DNA from: JACPDH01 sp041671505
GTDB taxonomy: Bacteria > Acidobacteriota > Thermoanaerobaculia > Gp7-AA8
Assembly: GCA_041671505.1 (NCBI GenBank)
Contig: JBAZBK010000005.1
Span: forward strand, 202,494-266,493
Length of the DNA: 64,000 nt
Direction: 5' to 3'
Below the pieces are notes generated by a model. The model was given only the letters and a program-made list of their open reading frames with translations. It made no database searches and had not been told where the DNA came from. The position numbers and the translations under genes were made by a program. Of the stretch, positions 1 through 9,381 are shown in pieces. The number at the start of each line of letters is the position of its first letter. Within the stretch, counting starts at the first letter, position 1.

Positions 1-2
1 CG

Positions 3-221
3 CGCGAGATCTTCTGGGTGCAGGAAGAGCCGCGAAACATGGGAGGCTGGAACTTCATCCAGCACCGGATCGAGCCGCTCCTCGGCGGGCGCAAGCTCCT
101 CTACTTCGGCCGCCCGATCGCCGCGTCACCCGCGACGGGCCACCATGCGCGCCACGAGCAGCAGCACGAGGCGCTGATCGAGAATGCGCTGGGACTGAGG
201 GAGACGCCGGTCGAGGTCTAG
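3..221 (+). CDS. sucA: 2-oxoglutarate dehydrogenase E1, C-terminal end (partial)
   Basis: The frame is open from the left edge of the window, so only the last 72 residues are present. They carry the conserved C-terminal signature of the thiamine-dependent E1 subunit of 2-oxoglutarate dehydrogenase: WVQEEPRNMGGWNFI, then LLYFGRPIAASPATG, then the HxxHEQQHEAL tail. The enzyme decarboxylates 2-oxoglutarate in the TCA cycle together with E2 and E3. The ATG-like positions inside this stretch are not starts, because the family homology runs through them. A hairpin with a T-run follows the stop by 33 bases. Identification rests on the motif and is firm; sucB is not visible downstream, where the next gene is convergent. 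Confidence 0.88.
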   Translation, partial: REIFWVQEEPRNMGGWNFIQHRIEPLLGGRKLLYFGRPIAASPATGHHARHEQQHEALIENALGLRETPVEV

Positions 222-227
222 CGACTC

Positions 228-367
228 GAATTGAGACTTGAGAATTGAGAGATGGCCCGGGGGCAACCTCGGGCTTTTTCTTTCAGTTGAGACCCGCGCG
301 TCCAGATCACCGCGCGAAGGACCGGAGCCCGCGCATCCGCCATTTCTCAATTCTCAATTCTCAATTC
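228..367. repeat. Inverted pair of GAATTGAGA stutter repeats
   Basis: Units of GAATTGAGA run from 228 to 252, and the reverse-complement units (TCTCAATTC) run from 344 to 367, making an inverted pair around about 90 bases. The same stutter recurs at 6002-6033/6505-6530 and 9848-9879/10122-10152/10214-10244. The right arm encodes the last residues (RIEN, stop) of the sensor kinase. This is seen directly; no function is known to me. Confidence 0.8.
255..283 (+). terminator. Rho-independent terminator after sucA
   Basis: GCCCGGGG-GCAA-CCTCGGGC forms a GC-rich hairpin followed directly by TTTTTCTTT on the plus strand, 33 bases after the sucA stop. Canonical intrinsic terminator. Confidence 0.8.
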
Positions 368-3300
368 GACCTTTCCTCCGCTCCAATCTCCGAATCGTGT
401 CCAGCAGCGTCGCCGGCCTCGCATTTCCTTTCGAAAGAAGTGCCGACATCTTTCCGGCGAGACGTGCTCGATCGGCTGCGGTCAGGTCCATCGACGTGAG
501 CACGAGGAGCGGGATCGATGCCGTCGCCGGATCGTGCTGAAGGCGAGTCGCGACCTCGAAGCCGTTGATCTCCGGCATCATGAGGTCGAGCACGATCACC
601 GAGGGAGCCAGCGTCGAGGCGAGCTCGAGTCCCGTCTCCCCGCTCTCCGCCGAGATCACCTGGTATCCCGCAGGCGCCACCGACGCCCGGACGATCGCGT
701 GAACGCCCGCGTCGTCGTCGATCACGAGGACCGTCGCGCCGCCGTCCGACGCCTCGGTTGGCGCGAGCTGCCGGACGCGCGCCAGCAGCCTGCGACCGTC
801 TACCGGCTTCGTCAGCACGTCGTCCGCGCCTAACGCGATGCCGAGCTCGTGGTTCGCGGCGGCGGTGACGATCACCACTGGAACGGCTCCGACGCGCGCC
901 GAGGCCTTGAGGCGCCGGAGTACCTCCCACCCGTCGATGCCCGGAAGCATCACGTCGAGCATGATCACCGACGGCTGCAGCTCCTCGGCAGTCTTCAGTG
1001 CATCCTCACCGCGGCCAAGCCAGACCGTCGCGTAGCCCGCCTGATCCAGCTGCTCCACGAGCTGCGCGCGAAACTCGGCGTCGTCCTCGACGATCAGGAC
1101 GGTCGGCCGCGCCCCACCGTCACTCTGGGCGGCGACTTCGCGCGTCTCGAAGTGGTGCGCCGTGATCTCGACCGGCAGCACCACCCGGAACAGGCTTCCC
1201 TTTCCCGATTCCGACTCGACACCGACGACGCCGCCCTGGATCTCCACGAGCTTCCTGACGATCGCGAGCCCGAGCCCCGTTCCACCCGGGAGCACAGATC
1301 CCTCGTCCGTCTGCCGGAACTCCTCGAAGATCATCTCCTGGAGCTCCCGCGGGATGCCTGCTCCCTCGTCGCGAACGGTGAGCTTCACGCTGTCGACGGT
1401 CAGCGGCGACGACCCGGCGTCGAGGGCGCACGCCTCGATCTCGACGCGCCCCTTATCGGGCGAGAACTTGATCGCGTTCGACACGAGGTTGTAGAGAATC
1501 TGCCTGACCTTCGGCCCGTCGACGAAGATGACCGGCACCGAATCGTCGACGTTCGCGACGACCTCGATTCCCTTGCGCGACGCCATGCCCACGAGCACGC
1601 TGCGCACGCTCGAGATCAGCTCGACGAGCAGGATCGGCTCCGCGTGAACCTCCATCCTGCCCGCCTCGATCTTCGAGAGGTCGAGCAGGTTGTTGATCAG
1701 GTTCAGCAGGTGATGCCCGCTGTCGAGGATGTTTCGGAGGAACCCGAGCTCGCGCGCGCCGACCCGCACCGCGAGCCGCTCGTTGAGAATCTCGGAGAAT
1801 CCGATGATCGAATTCAGCGGCGTGCGCAGCTCGTGGCTCATCGTCGCGAGGAAGCGGCTCTTCGTCCTGTTGGCTTCGAGGCTACGCTCGTTCGCCGTCT
1901 GAAGCTCCCGTGCGTGGCTCTCGAGCCTCCTGGAGTACTCCTTGAGCTCCTCGGTGCGCTCCTCGACGAGCGCCTGCAGCGCGCGGTTGGTCCGCTCCAC
2001 CCGGCGCGTCCGCAAGCGCGCGTAAGCAAACACGAAAATTGCAACGAGCAGCAGCGCCAGGAGGCGCGCCCAGATCGTCATCCACCAGGGAGCAAGGACG
2101 ACGAAGCTGAACTGCGAAGTCTCGGCGCTCCAACCTCCCTCGCGGCTGCGGGCGCGAACCTGAAAGGTGTAGTTCCCCGGGTCGAGGTTCGTGTACTCCT
2201 TGAACGGGACCGCAGTCTCGACTGACCAATCGCTGTCGAAACCGACGAGCTGGTACTGATAGCGCACGTCGCGCTCGTCGTCATACGAAAGCCCGCGGAA
2301 GTGCACGACGACGCGGTTCTCACTCCACGCCAATTCGATTCCGTCCCCGATCCAGTCGAGCGCTCCCGTCGCGTCCCACGCGGCGAACGGCACGGCAAGC
2401 GCGCGCCCCGTGCTTCCGATCACCACGCGATCGATCATCGCCGGGGGCGACTGCACCTTTGTCCGCACGTCCTGCCCGAGGCGATAGAGCGTCGCGCCCT
2501 GGCTGAATCCCATCCAGACGTTGCCGTCCGTGTCGAATGCCAGCGCGCCGTTCATCAGCATTTCGTTGCCGGCGAGCCCGCTCTGCTTGGTCAGGTGGCG
2601 CACGACCCGACCGCCACCCAGCTTCGGATCGAAGATGAATACTCCACCCGACGTGCCGAGCCAGAGCATGCCGTCCGTCGCCTCGAGCGTGGCGGCAACC
2701 GAATCCGACGTAAGCCCCGCGGCAGCGCCGAAACTGACGAAGCGATCGTTGGCCCGATCGAACTTCGCAAGCCCGCCTCCCGAGGTTCCCGCCCACACCG
2801 TGCCGTCGGAGCTCACATAGACTTCGTTCACGGCCTTACTCTCGAGCCCCTGCTGCAACGAATAGTTGCGGAAGCGGCGCCCATCCCAGACGTCGACTCC
2901 GTTCGTCGCCGTCGCCATCCAGATCCTGCCCTCGTGGTCTTCCGCCACGCAGTAGACGACGTTGCTCGACACTCCCTCGGCCATCGTGAAGCGCTGAACG
3001 ACGGGCTTCGGACCGCGAAGGTCGAGCTTCGCGACACCGGCGGACGTCCCTACCCAGAGGAAGCCGTTCGAGTCCTCGAAGACGTCATCGACGAAGTCGT
3101 CCGGAAGGCCGTCCGCCTTCGTGTAGACGCGTTCGACGCGGCCGTCGCGAAGCTTCGCGAGCCCGCCGCGCGTTCCCACCAGGATTGTTCCGTCGCGGGT
3201 TCTCACGACGTCCCAGACGCCGTTCGACGGGAGTCCCTCGGCCATCGTGAGGTTCGTCGTCGCCCACGGCTGGTCTCGGTGGCCGGTCGCTCGAAGACGC

Positions 3301-4418
3301 GTGATTCCTTCGCTCGTTCCGATCCAGACGTCGCCCGAAGCCTCCGGCACGATCGAGTGAATCGTGCTGCTCACGAGCCCGTCGTGATCTCCGAAGTTGA
3401 GGAAACTCTCGGTGAGGAGCTTCGCGAGCCCGTTGTTCAACCCGATCCAGAGCGTCTGCTCGCGATCTTCGAAGAGCGAGTAGACACCGTTCACGTTGAG
3501 GCCGTTCTTCTTCCCGATCCAGCGGCAGACATCGAGCTTCGGCGCGCCGCAGATCGCCACGCCGCCGTCGACCATGCCGACCACCAGCTCGCCCCGCGAG
3601 CTCATCGTCAGCGCGTAGACATCGGCGCCCGGGAGCGTTTCGCCCTTTCCGAATTGCGTGAAGCTCGTGCCATCGAAGCGAACCACTCCTGCGCCCCGCG
3701 TGCCGAAGTAGATGTTGCCGTCCCTATCCTCGGTGATCGCGCGAACCGGGCTCCGGGGCAGACCCTCGCCAGCCCTGTAGATGCGCACCTGCGAGATCGT
3801 TCCGTCGGAGCGCGGCGAAAAGCGCGTAACGCTTCCTTCGCGCGTCCCCGTCCAGAGGTCACCCTTCGAGTCGGAGTAGATCGAATAGATGAATCCGGCG
3901 GCGAGCCCCTCGCGCTCCGCGAAACTGTGGAAGGCCTTTCCGTCGAATACGCTGACGCCTCCCTCCTGCGTCGCGAACCAGATGTGCCCGTATGCGTCGA
4001 CCGTCGACGACCAGACCGGGCCTTTGCCAAGCCCGTCCGCCTCGGTGAACGCGCGGATCGTCTTCCCGTCGTAGAGCGCAACTCCGGCGTTGGTGCCGAA
4101 CCAGAGGCTGCCGTCGGGCGCCTCGAGAATCGTCCGGACGAGAGGATCGGGCAGGCCGTCGCGCAGTCCGATCGTCCGGAAGGAATGCCCGTCGTAGCGC
4201 GTCACGCCGTTCGTCGTGCCGAACCACATGACGCCGCGGCGGTCCTGGTAGATGCTCCAGACCTGCGACGCCCCTAGGCCGTCGTCGATCGAATAGTTGC
4301 GGATGTGGTAGCTCTGCGCGGAGAGCGGCGCGGAGAGGAGCAGCGCAGCGACGGCGCCGATCGCGCACGCAATGCGCGGTCCCCATCGTCGGATCGATCT
4401 GCCAGTCACCGCGAGCAT
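354..4418 (-). CDS. Hybrid two-component sensor kinase with periplasmic propeller and two receiver domains
   Basis: 1354 residues. A signal/anchor segment (about 15-35) is followed by some fourteen propeller repeats of the W-x-G-T-x-x-G-V type (two-component regulator propeller, to about 680), a Y_Y_Y-like beta domain (about 690-765) and a membrane segment near 783. Cytoplasmic parts: a histidine-kinase dimerisation motif SHELRTPLNSIIGF (His near 861), ATPase N box NLVSNAIKF and G box GTGLGLAI, then two receiver domains with phospho-acceptor motifs MLDVMLPG and VLDLMMPE. It should sense a periplasmic ligand and phosphorelay through its own receivers; no DNA-binding output is attached, unlike the related HTCS regulators. 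The last residues RIEN are encoded by an intergenic repeat, so the C-terminus looks remodelled. Ligand unknown. Confidence 0.93.
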   Translation of the reverse strand: MLAVTGRSIRRWGPRIACAIGAVAALLLSAPLSAQSYHIRNYSIDDGLGASQVWSIYQDRRGVMWFGTTNGVTRYDGHSFRTIGLRDGLPDPLVRTILEAPDGSLWFGTNAGVALYDGKTIRAFTEADGLGKGPVWSSTVDAYGHIWFATQEGGVSVFDGKAFHSFAEREGLAAGFIYSIYSDSKGDLWTGTREGSVTRFSPRSDGTISQVRIYRAGEGLPRSPVRAITEDRDGNIYFGTRGAGVVRFDGTSFTQFGKGETLPGADVYALTMSSRGELVVGMVDGGVAICGAPKLDVCRWIGKKNGLNVNGVYSLFEDREQTLWIGLNNGLAKLLTESFLNFGDHDGLVSSTIHSIVPEASGDVWIGTSEGITRLRATGHRDQPWATTNLTMAEGLPSNGVWDVVRTRDGTILVGTRGGLAKLRDGRVERVYTKADGLPDDFVDDVFEDSNGFLWVGTSAGVAKLDLRGPKPVVQRFTMAEGVSSNVVYCVAEDHEGRIWMATATNGVDVWDGRRFRNYSLQQGLESKAVNEVYVSSDGTVWAGTSGGGLAKFDRANDRFVSFGAAAGLTSDSVAATLEATDGMLWLGTSGGVFIFDPKLGGGRVVRHLTKQSGLAGNEMLMNGALAFDTDGNVWMGFSQGATLYRLGQDVRTKVQSPPAMIDRVVIGSTGRALAVPFAAWDATGALDWIGDGIELAWSENRVVVHFRGLSYDDERDVRYQYQLVGFDSDWSVETAVPFKEYTNLDPGNYTFQVRARSREGGWSAETSQFSFVVLAPWWMTIWARLLALLLVAIFVFAYARLRTRRVERTNRALQALVEERTEELKEYSRRLESHARELQTANERSLEANRTKSRFLATMSHELRTPLNSIIGFSEILNERLAVRVGARELGFLRNILDSGHHLLNLINNLLDLSKIEAGRMEVHAEPILLVELISSVRSVLVGMASRKGIEVVANVDDSVPVIFVDGPKVRQILYNLVSNAIKFSPDKGRVEIEACALDAGSSPLTVDSVKLTVRDEGAGIPRELQEMIFEEFRQTDEGSVLPGGTGLGLAIVRKLVEIQGGVVGVESESGKGSLFRVVLPVEITAHHFETREVAAQSDGGARPTVLIVEDDAEFRAQLVEQLDQAGYATVWLGRGEDALKTAEELQPSVIMLDVMLPGIDGWEVLRRLKASARVGAVPVVIVTAAANHELGIALGADDVLTKPVDGRRLLARVRQLAPTEASDGGATVLVIDDDAGVHAIVRASVAPAGYQVISAESGETGLELASTLAPSVIVLDLMMPEINGFEVATRLQHDPATASIPLLVLTSMDLTAADRARLAGKMSALLSKGNARPATLLDTIRRLERRKGRIEN

Positions 4419-4466
4419 TCCCGTATCTCTCGACGCTCGGCAAGCGGTCGAAGGGGAAGTATATCG

Positions 4467-4572
4467 ATCCTGGAAGGCGATAGGCGAAAGGCGAGAGGCG
4501 ATGAGCGAGCGGAATCAGCGCAAACCCGGCAAGCCTGCTGATCGCCTCTCGCCTCTCGCCGTTCGCCTATTC
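4467..4572. repeat. Inverted GCGAGAGG-unit repeat pair
   Basis: Tandem 8-base units (GCGATAGG, GCGAAAGG, GCGAGAGG) run rightward from 4467 and their complements run back to 4572, folding into a long hairpin between the kinase start and the plsB stop. The plsB stop codon lies inside the right arm. The same shell recurs around 12.9, 18.3, 20.1, 35.5, 40.3, 52.4 and 53.1 kb. Confidence 0.75.
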
Positions 4573-5970
4573 GGTTGCCACGCTTCTCTCCCGCCACCCT
4601 CGCGCCTCGACCTCGTCGAACGGGAGTATGGAATTGGCGTAGTACTCGAGCAGCGTCAGCTCGCGCGGCGACCAGCGCCAGCGATCGCCGTCGCGCTCGA
4701 CGAGGTGCCGGAGCTCGAGCACGAGGCGCGCCTCGGTCCAGATCTCCGCGCCGGTCCCTTCGCGCGCCATCCAGACACGCCCGGCGAAGCGGGTGCTGCG
4801 CGCCGCATCGATCTCCTGCACGAGCAGCGCCTCGTCGATCCAGGCGTCAGGCGCATGCCGCGCAAACACTGACGCGGCGAGCGACACCGGCGTGAGCGGA
4901 TAGGCATCCGAGATCCGACGCATGATCGTCCGCGCGAGCTCGTTGAGGTGCGGCTTTCTCGTCTCGAACGGATCGTTGAGGATCTCGGGATGCTCGCGCA
5001 CAAAGTCGTCGAGCTTCACCGGCTTGCCGAACGAGACCATCGCGTAGCCGTAGCGCTTGAACCGCCCGCGCAGGCTGCGCCAGAAGCTGAAGAAGAGGTA
5101 GTCGACCGAGCTCGAGAGTTTCGCCCAGCGCGAGCGGCGATCCTCCCTGCCGACGAGCTCCTCCCTGAGATTGCGATCCTCGAGTACTCGGTCATAGCTG
5201 ACGGCGGTCGGCACGAAGTAGAGCGGCGCGGTGAAGCGCGGATCGCGTTTCGAGAGCACCAGGTAGTCGAGCATCCCGAGCTTCGGTTTCTGGAACGCGC
5301 CATCGCGGGAGAGGCCGCCCTCGAGGAACACCCCCTGCGTCACTCCGCTGCGCGTGATCGTCGAGACGAACTGCGACAGGACGGTGTGGTAGAGCGGCTC
5401 GCGGAAGCGGCGGCGGATGAAGTATCCGCCGAACCACTTGAAGAGATGGTTCAACGGCCAGACGCGCGCCCATTCGCCCACCGCGTACGAGAGCGAGATG
5501 AACTTGAACAGCATGTGCGCGACGAGCACGTAGTCGACGTTCGACCGGTGGTTGATCATGTAGACGACGACGGAATCGGGCTCGATCTCCCTGTTGAGCC
5601 GCTCGATGTGCTCCCGGTCGACCACGACCCAGTAGAAGAGATAGAGAAACGCGCGCGCGATCGGCCCGCCCAGGCGGTAGTACGCGAGCAGGTTGAACTT
5701 CGGCATGATCTCGAAGAGATAGATCCTCGCTTGCCGCTCCGCAGCCTCGAGCGAGACCTTGTGGTCGTGCGCGTACTTCTTCACCGCCTCGACGACCTTC
5801 GGGCTGCCGAAGACGTCGAGCCGGATCTCGGAGTGCTTGTTGCGCGTCTTGTAGCGATTGATGCGGATCTTCCGAGTTCGCACGAGATCGCGCGCATGGC
5901 GGTTCAGGAACGCCGTCGCGAACAGGGCGAGGACGATCAGCGCAGCCGCAGCGATGATGTAGGTCGTCAT
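4567..5970 (-). CDS. plsB: Glycerol-3-phosphate acyltransferase (PlsB-type)
   Basis: 467 residues from ATG 5970; the longer frame upstream only reads through an intergenic repeat. A hydrophobic N-terminal anchor (TYIIAAAALIVLALFATAFL) is followed by the acyltransferase block I motif NHRSNVDYV (near 138, the HX4D catalytic pair) and block III FLEGGLSRDG (near 220), the order and spacing of PlsB rather than PlsC. It transfers an acyl group to position 1 of glycerol-3-phosphate at the inner membrane, the first step of phospholipid synthesis. The protein is shorter than the roughly 800-residue E. coli PlsB, lacking much of its N-terminal extension, as is common outside the gammaproteobacteria. 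Confidence 0.85.
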   Translation of the reverse strand: MTTYIIAAAALIVLALFATAFLNRHARDLVRTRKIRINRYKTRNKHSEIRLDVFGSPKVVEAVKKYAHDHKVSLEAAERQARIYLFEIMPKFNLLAYYRLGGPIARAFLYLFYWVVVDREHIERLNREIEPDSVVVYMINHRSNVDYVLVAHMLFKFISLSYAVGEWARVWPLNHLFKWFGGYFIRRRFREPLYHTVLSQFVSTITRSGVTQGVFLEGGLSRDGAFQKPKLGMLDYLVLSKRDPRFTAPLYFVPTAVSYDRVLEDRNLREELVGREDRRSRWAKLSSSVDYLFFSFWRSLRGRFKRYGYAMVSFGKPVKLDDFVREHPEILNDPFETRKPHLNELARTIMRRISDAYPLTPVSLAASVFARHAPDAWIDEALLVQEIDAARSTRFAGRVWMAREGTGAEIWTEARLVLELRHLVERDGDRWRWSPRELTLLEYYANSILPFDEVEARGWRERSVATE

Positions 5971-6170
5971 CGGCGCGTGCCCTCGCCGGATGCGGCGGCG
6001 CGAATTGAGAATTGAGAATTGAGAATTGAGAGATCGCGATACGGCGCGACTTGCGCGACGGCAGGGACGTCGGGAAGGATTCGGTTCGCGGTCATCTCGA
6101 GGTGCGATGGAAGGATACCGCACGGCGGCCAGTCGGCGGGTGTGCATGCTGAGATCGAGAAGCTTGTGGA

Positions 6171-6329
6171 TTGTCATCCCGACGACCGAGCACCGCGAGG
6201 GAGGAGGGATCTCGCAGGCTGGTACAACTGAGGTTCGTCAGGAGAACTCGTGCCGATTGCGAATGAGTACCAGCCTGCGAGGTCCCTCCTCCTTCCCCCG
6301 CTTCGCGGGGTCAGTCGTCGGGACGACAA
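6171..6329. repeat. Palindromic intergenic element, copy 1
   Basis: Starts TGTCATCCCGACGACCG and ends with its near complement GTCGTCGGGACGAC; inner arms GATCTCGCAGGCTGGTAC and GTACCAGCCTGCGAGGTC pair. A second copy with the same termini and inner arms lies at 9914-10074, again between GAATTGAGA shells. No open frame; MITE-like in form. Confidence 0.8.
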
Positions 6330-6456
6330 CTCCCACGGGTGTCGCAAACGGGGCTGCTGCTAGGAAGCACAGCGGAGCATCGTAAGAGTGAAGCGCTTAG
6401 TAGATTCCTCGCTGCGCTCGGAATGACAGACGCGCTCAGAATGACGCCAGCGCGTC

Positions 6457-6490
6457 AAAGCGAAAACGGGCGACCCATCGGGCCGCCCGT
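6457..6490 (-). terminator. Terminator of tkt
   Basis: Read on the minus strand, CGGGCGGCC-CGAT-GGGTCGCCCG is followed by TTTTCGCTTT, 47 bases beyond the tkt stop. GC-rich stem plus U-tract. Confidence 0.7.
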
Positions 6491-6536
6491 CGAGAGATCT
6501 ACCTTCTCTCAATTCTCAATTCTCAATTTGTGTCCG

Positions 6537-8579
6537 TCACCCCCGCCACCACGCGGCGACCTTCTTCGCCACCCTCGCTGGCGTGAGCCGGTACTCTTCG
6601 GCGAGCCGTTCCGCCGGCGCTGAAGCGCCGAAGTGATCGATGCCGATGACGAGCCCCTTGTGGCTGACGTACTTCCACCAGCCGTCGGTCCGCCCCGCTT
6701 CGATCGCGACGAGTTTGTCGCGATCGCCCAGGATCGCATCGCGGTACTCCTGCGTCTGGCGATCGAAGAGCTCGAGCGACGGCGCCGACACGACGCGTGC
6801 GCTGATGCCCTTCTCCTTCAGCTCTCCCACGGCCTGCACCGCGAGCGGAAGCTCCGATCCCGTGGCGATCAGCGTCACGTCGCCCGTCTCGTATCCGCTG
6901 ACGACGTACGCCCCCTTCCACACGCTCTCCATGTCGAAGCCGCCGCCCGCCTTGATCGGCTCGAGCTTCTGTCGCGTGAAGACGAGGACCGTCGGTCCTT
7001 CGGCCTTCGCGACGGCCCACGCCCAGGCCATGCCGACCTCGTAGTCGGTTCCCGGACGGAACAGCGTGATGTCGGGGATGCCGCGGATGGCCCAGAGATG
7101 CTCGATCGGCTGATGCGTCGGGCCGTCCTCCCCGAGGAAGACCGAGTCGTGGGTGTAGACGAAGATCGACGGGATCTTCATCAGCGCGGCGAGGCGCACC
7201 GGCGCGCGCATGTAGTCGACGAACTGCATGAACGTCGCGCCGAAGGCACGCCATGAGCCGTAGAGCGTCATCCCGTTCACGATCGCGCCCATCGCGTGCT
7301 CGCGGATGCCGAAGTGAAGGTTGCGGCCCGTGAAGACGTCGAGCGCGGGGGGATGGCCCGCGCCGTGCTCTTCGGAGCGCTCGATGCTGCCGCCTGACTT
7401 CATCAGCGTGCTCGTCGAAGGCGCGAGGTCGGCCGACCCGCCGACGAAGAACGGCGCGAGCTCGGCGATCTTCTGAATCGTCTGCCCCGAGATCGCGCGC
7501 GTCGCCGCTCCCTTCTCGTTCGAGGCCGCGGCGACGAGCTGCTTGGCGAAGTCGACGGGAACTTCGTGGCTCCAGTAACGGTCGTAGTCGGCCGCGAGCC
7601 CGGGGTTCGCCGCTCGCCACGCCTTCATCGACTTCTCCCACTTCTTTCTCTGCTTCGCCAGCTTGCCGACCTTGCGGGCAAATTCCTCGCGCACGCCGTC
7701 GGGCACGTAGAACGCCGGCTCCGCGGGCCAGCCGTACGCCTTCTTCGTCTCGATCGTCTCCTGCGGCCCCAGCGGCGCGCCGTGAACTTCGTGAGATCCC
7801 GCCATGTGCGGGCTTCCGAAGCCGATCGTGGTTCGCGCGATCACGATCGAGGGCTGCGTCGTCGCCTTCTGCGCCTTACGGATCGCCTTCCGAACCTGGT
7901 CGCGGTCGTGCCCGTCGATCTTCTGCACGTGCCAGCCGCACGCCTTGAATCGCTTCTCGACGTCCTCGGAGAACGAGAGACGCGTCTCCCCTTCGATCGA
8001 GATGCGATTGTCGTCGTAAAAGTAGATCAGGTTCCCCAGGCCGAGATGGCCCGCGATCGAAGCCGCTTCGGCGGAGATCCCTTCCATGAGGTCGCCGTCG
8101 GAGCAGATCGCGTAGATGTAGTTGTCGACCGGCGCGAAGTCGGCCGTGTTGAAGCGCGCGGCCATCATCTTCGAGGCTAGCCCCATGCCGACGCCGTTCG
8201 CGAAGCCCTGACCGAGCGGGCCGGTGGTGACCTCGATGCCGGTGGCATGTCCGTACTCGGGGTGGCCCGCCGTCTTCGATCCCCACTGCCGGAAGCTCTT
8301 GAGCTGCTCGATCGTCATGTCCTCGTAGCCCGAGAGATGAAGGAGCGAGTAGAGGAGCATCGACGCGTGGCCTGCCGAGAGAACGAAGCGATCGCGCCCC
8401 TGCCACTTCGGAACCTTCGGATCGTGCCGCATGTACTCGGTCCAGATCACGTAGGCGATGTCGGCGAGCGCCATCGGCGTGCCGGGATGTCCCGACTTCG
8501 CTTTCTCGACTCCGTCGATCGCGAGGGTACGGATCGTGTTGACACAGAGGGTCTCCAGCTTCTGACTGTCGTCGCTCAT
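6537..8579 (-). CDS. tkt: Transketolase
   Basis: 680 residues, the usual length. Thiamine diphosphate enzyme of the pentose phosphate pathway. N-terminal AKSGHPGTPMALADIAYVIW, the ThDP motif GDGDLMEG-like stretch CSDGDLMEGIS, and the C-terminal half with GIREHAMGAIVNGM and DSVFLGEDGPTHQPIEHLW are all present and ordered as in classic transketolases. The start ATG 8579 has a strong AGGAGGAGC ribosome site. A TATAAT box on the minus strand (8603-8608) lies in the 65-base gap shared with the divergent gene at 8645. A second, divergent member of the family lies at 36418-38808. Confidence 0.96.
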   Translation of the reverse strand: MSDDSQKLETLCVNTIRTLAIDGVEKAKSGHPGTPMALADIAYVIWTEYMRHDPKVPKWQGRDRFVLSAGHASMLLYSLLHLSGYEDMTIEQLKSFRQWGSKTAGHPEYGHATGIEVTTGPLGQGFANGVGMGLASKMMAARFNTADFAPVDNYIYAICSDGDLMEGISAEAASIAGHLGLGNLIYFYDDNRISIEGETRLSFSEDVEKRFKACGWHVQKIDGHDRDQVRKAIRKAQKATTQPSIVIARTTIGFGSPHMAGSHEVHGAPLGPQETIETKKAYGWPAEPAFYVPDGVREEFARKVGKLAKQRKKWEKSMKAWRAANPGLAADYDRYWSHEVPVDFAKQLVAAASNEKGAATRAISGQTIQKIAELAPFFVGGSADLAPSTSTLMKSGGSIERSEEHGAGHPPALDVFTGRNLHFGIREHAMGAIVNGMTLYGSWRAFGATFMQFVDYMRAPVRLAALMKIPSIFVYTHDSVFLGEDGPTHQPIEHLWAIRGIPDITLFRPGTDYEVGMAWAWAVAKAEGPTVLVFTRQKLEPIKAGGGFDMESVWKGAYVVSGYETGDVTLIATGSELPLAVQAVGELKEKGISARVVSAPSLELFDRQTQEYRDAILGDRDKLVAIEAGRTDGWWKYVSHKGLVIGIDHFGASAPAERLAEEYRLTPARVAKKVAAWWRG

Positions 8580-8602
8580 CGCTCCTCCTGGAATGGCTTC
8601 GC

Positions 8603-8608
8603 ATTATA
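8603..8608 (-). promoter_or_regulatory. Candidate -10 box of tkt
   Basis: The minus strand reads TATAAT 23 bases before the tkt start; no good -35 is visible at 17 bases. The 65-base divergent gap also serves the gene at 8645. Confidence 0.4.
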
Positions 8609-8644
8609 CTCAGCCCTGCAATTCAATCGACGAGGAGTCCCGAC

Positions 8645-9211
8645 GTGCCAGAGAGCCCGGTAACCGTGAAAGGCTCGCCGATTCGAAGCCTCCTCAAGTT
8701 CGTGGAGGGCGAGCTGACGCCCGTGCAGCGTGCGGAGATGTTCGCGAAGCTCCCGGTGGACGACGCCGAGCGGCTGCAGGCGCGCATTCTCGTCACGGAT
8801 GCCCTCCCCGTCACACTTCTGAATCGGCTCACGGTCGAAGCAGCGAAGTCGAGGCAGGAACCTCTGCAGACCTTCGCCCGTCGTGCCGGCCGCGCCGCGG
8901 CATCCGACGCGTTCTCGGGCGTCTACCGCGCCTTCGCTCTCGTCCTCACGCCCGAGAAGCTCCTCGAGAAGGCCGCGCGCATCTGGGGATCGCTTTACAA
9001 CCGCGGCGAGCTCGTCGTCGAACGGCAGAGCGAGCGCTCGGCGCACGTCAAGTTGCTCAACTTCCCGTCCGAAGAGGCGGGCTGCGCGCGCATCACCGGC
9101 TGGATCGAGCGGATGGTCGAGCTGACCGGCGTGAAGAACCCTCGCGTGCTGCAGACTCGATGTTGCGCGAAAGGCGCGCCGGCGTGCGAGTGGGACCTGC
9201 ACTGGGATTAG
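8645..9211 (+). CDS. TIGR02265/DUF2378-like protein, unknown role
   Basis: 188 residues from GTG 8645 with a GAGGAG site seven bases upstream. The overall plan (helical N-terminal half, then a small domain with LLEKAARIWGSLYNRGELVVE and a closing C-x6-CEWDLHW) resembles the TIGR02265 family expanded in myxobacteria and the small-ligand V4R-type fold. No catalytic motif is visible. It is transcribed away from tkt. Family assignment is from memory of the pattern and is tentative; the role is unknown. Confidence 0.6.
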   Translation: MPESPVTVKGSPIRSLLKFVEGELTPVQRAEMFAKLPVDDAERLQARILVTDALPVTLLNRLTVEAAKSRQEPLQTFARRAGRAAASDAFSGVYRAFALVLTPEKLLEKAARIWGSLYNRGELVVERQSERSAHVKLLNFPSEEAGCARITGWIERMVELTGVKNPRVLQTRCCAKGAPACEWDLHWD

Positions 9212-9226
9212 AAACGCCCTGGAAGG

Positions 9227-9325
9227 CGAAGTTAGAAGTTAGAACGCAGAATGTTGAATCCAGAAACTGAAAGTCGGCGCCTCCTTTCTGGATTCAACAT
9301 TCAGCGTTCTAACTTCTAAATTCAG
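9227..9325. repeat. Long near-perfect inverted repeat, copy 1
   Basis: GTTAGAACGCAGAATGTTGA begins an arm of about 29 bases that matches, with one mismatch, the complement of the arm ending at about 9320; a short GC-rich loop separates them. A related element lies inside the cassette array at 58440-58509. It sits just after the stop of the 8645 gene. Confidence 0.8.
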
Positions 9326-9381
9326 GGTTGCGTGCCGTACAAGAAGAAACCAATGACCTGTGAGGCGGACGAGGACCACGA

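Larger units (their letters stand above)
5971..6536. repeat. Gene-free stretch of nested repeats
   Basis: Between plsB and tkt there is no convincing gene. The outer shell is the GAATTGAGA stutter (6002-6033, and inverted at 6505-6530). Inside lies a 160-base palindromic element (6171-6329), followed by GATTCCTCGCTGCGCTCGG near 6402 and the tkt terminator. The layout is repeat shell, palindrome, repeat shell. Confidence 0.7.

Noticed and set aside
849..4277. Long plus-strand open frames opposite the sensor kinase (up to 658 codons)
   Set aside because: They are rich in Arg, Pro, Ala and Asp with no domain or ribosome site, and arise from the GC-rich codon use of the real minus-strand gene.
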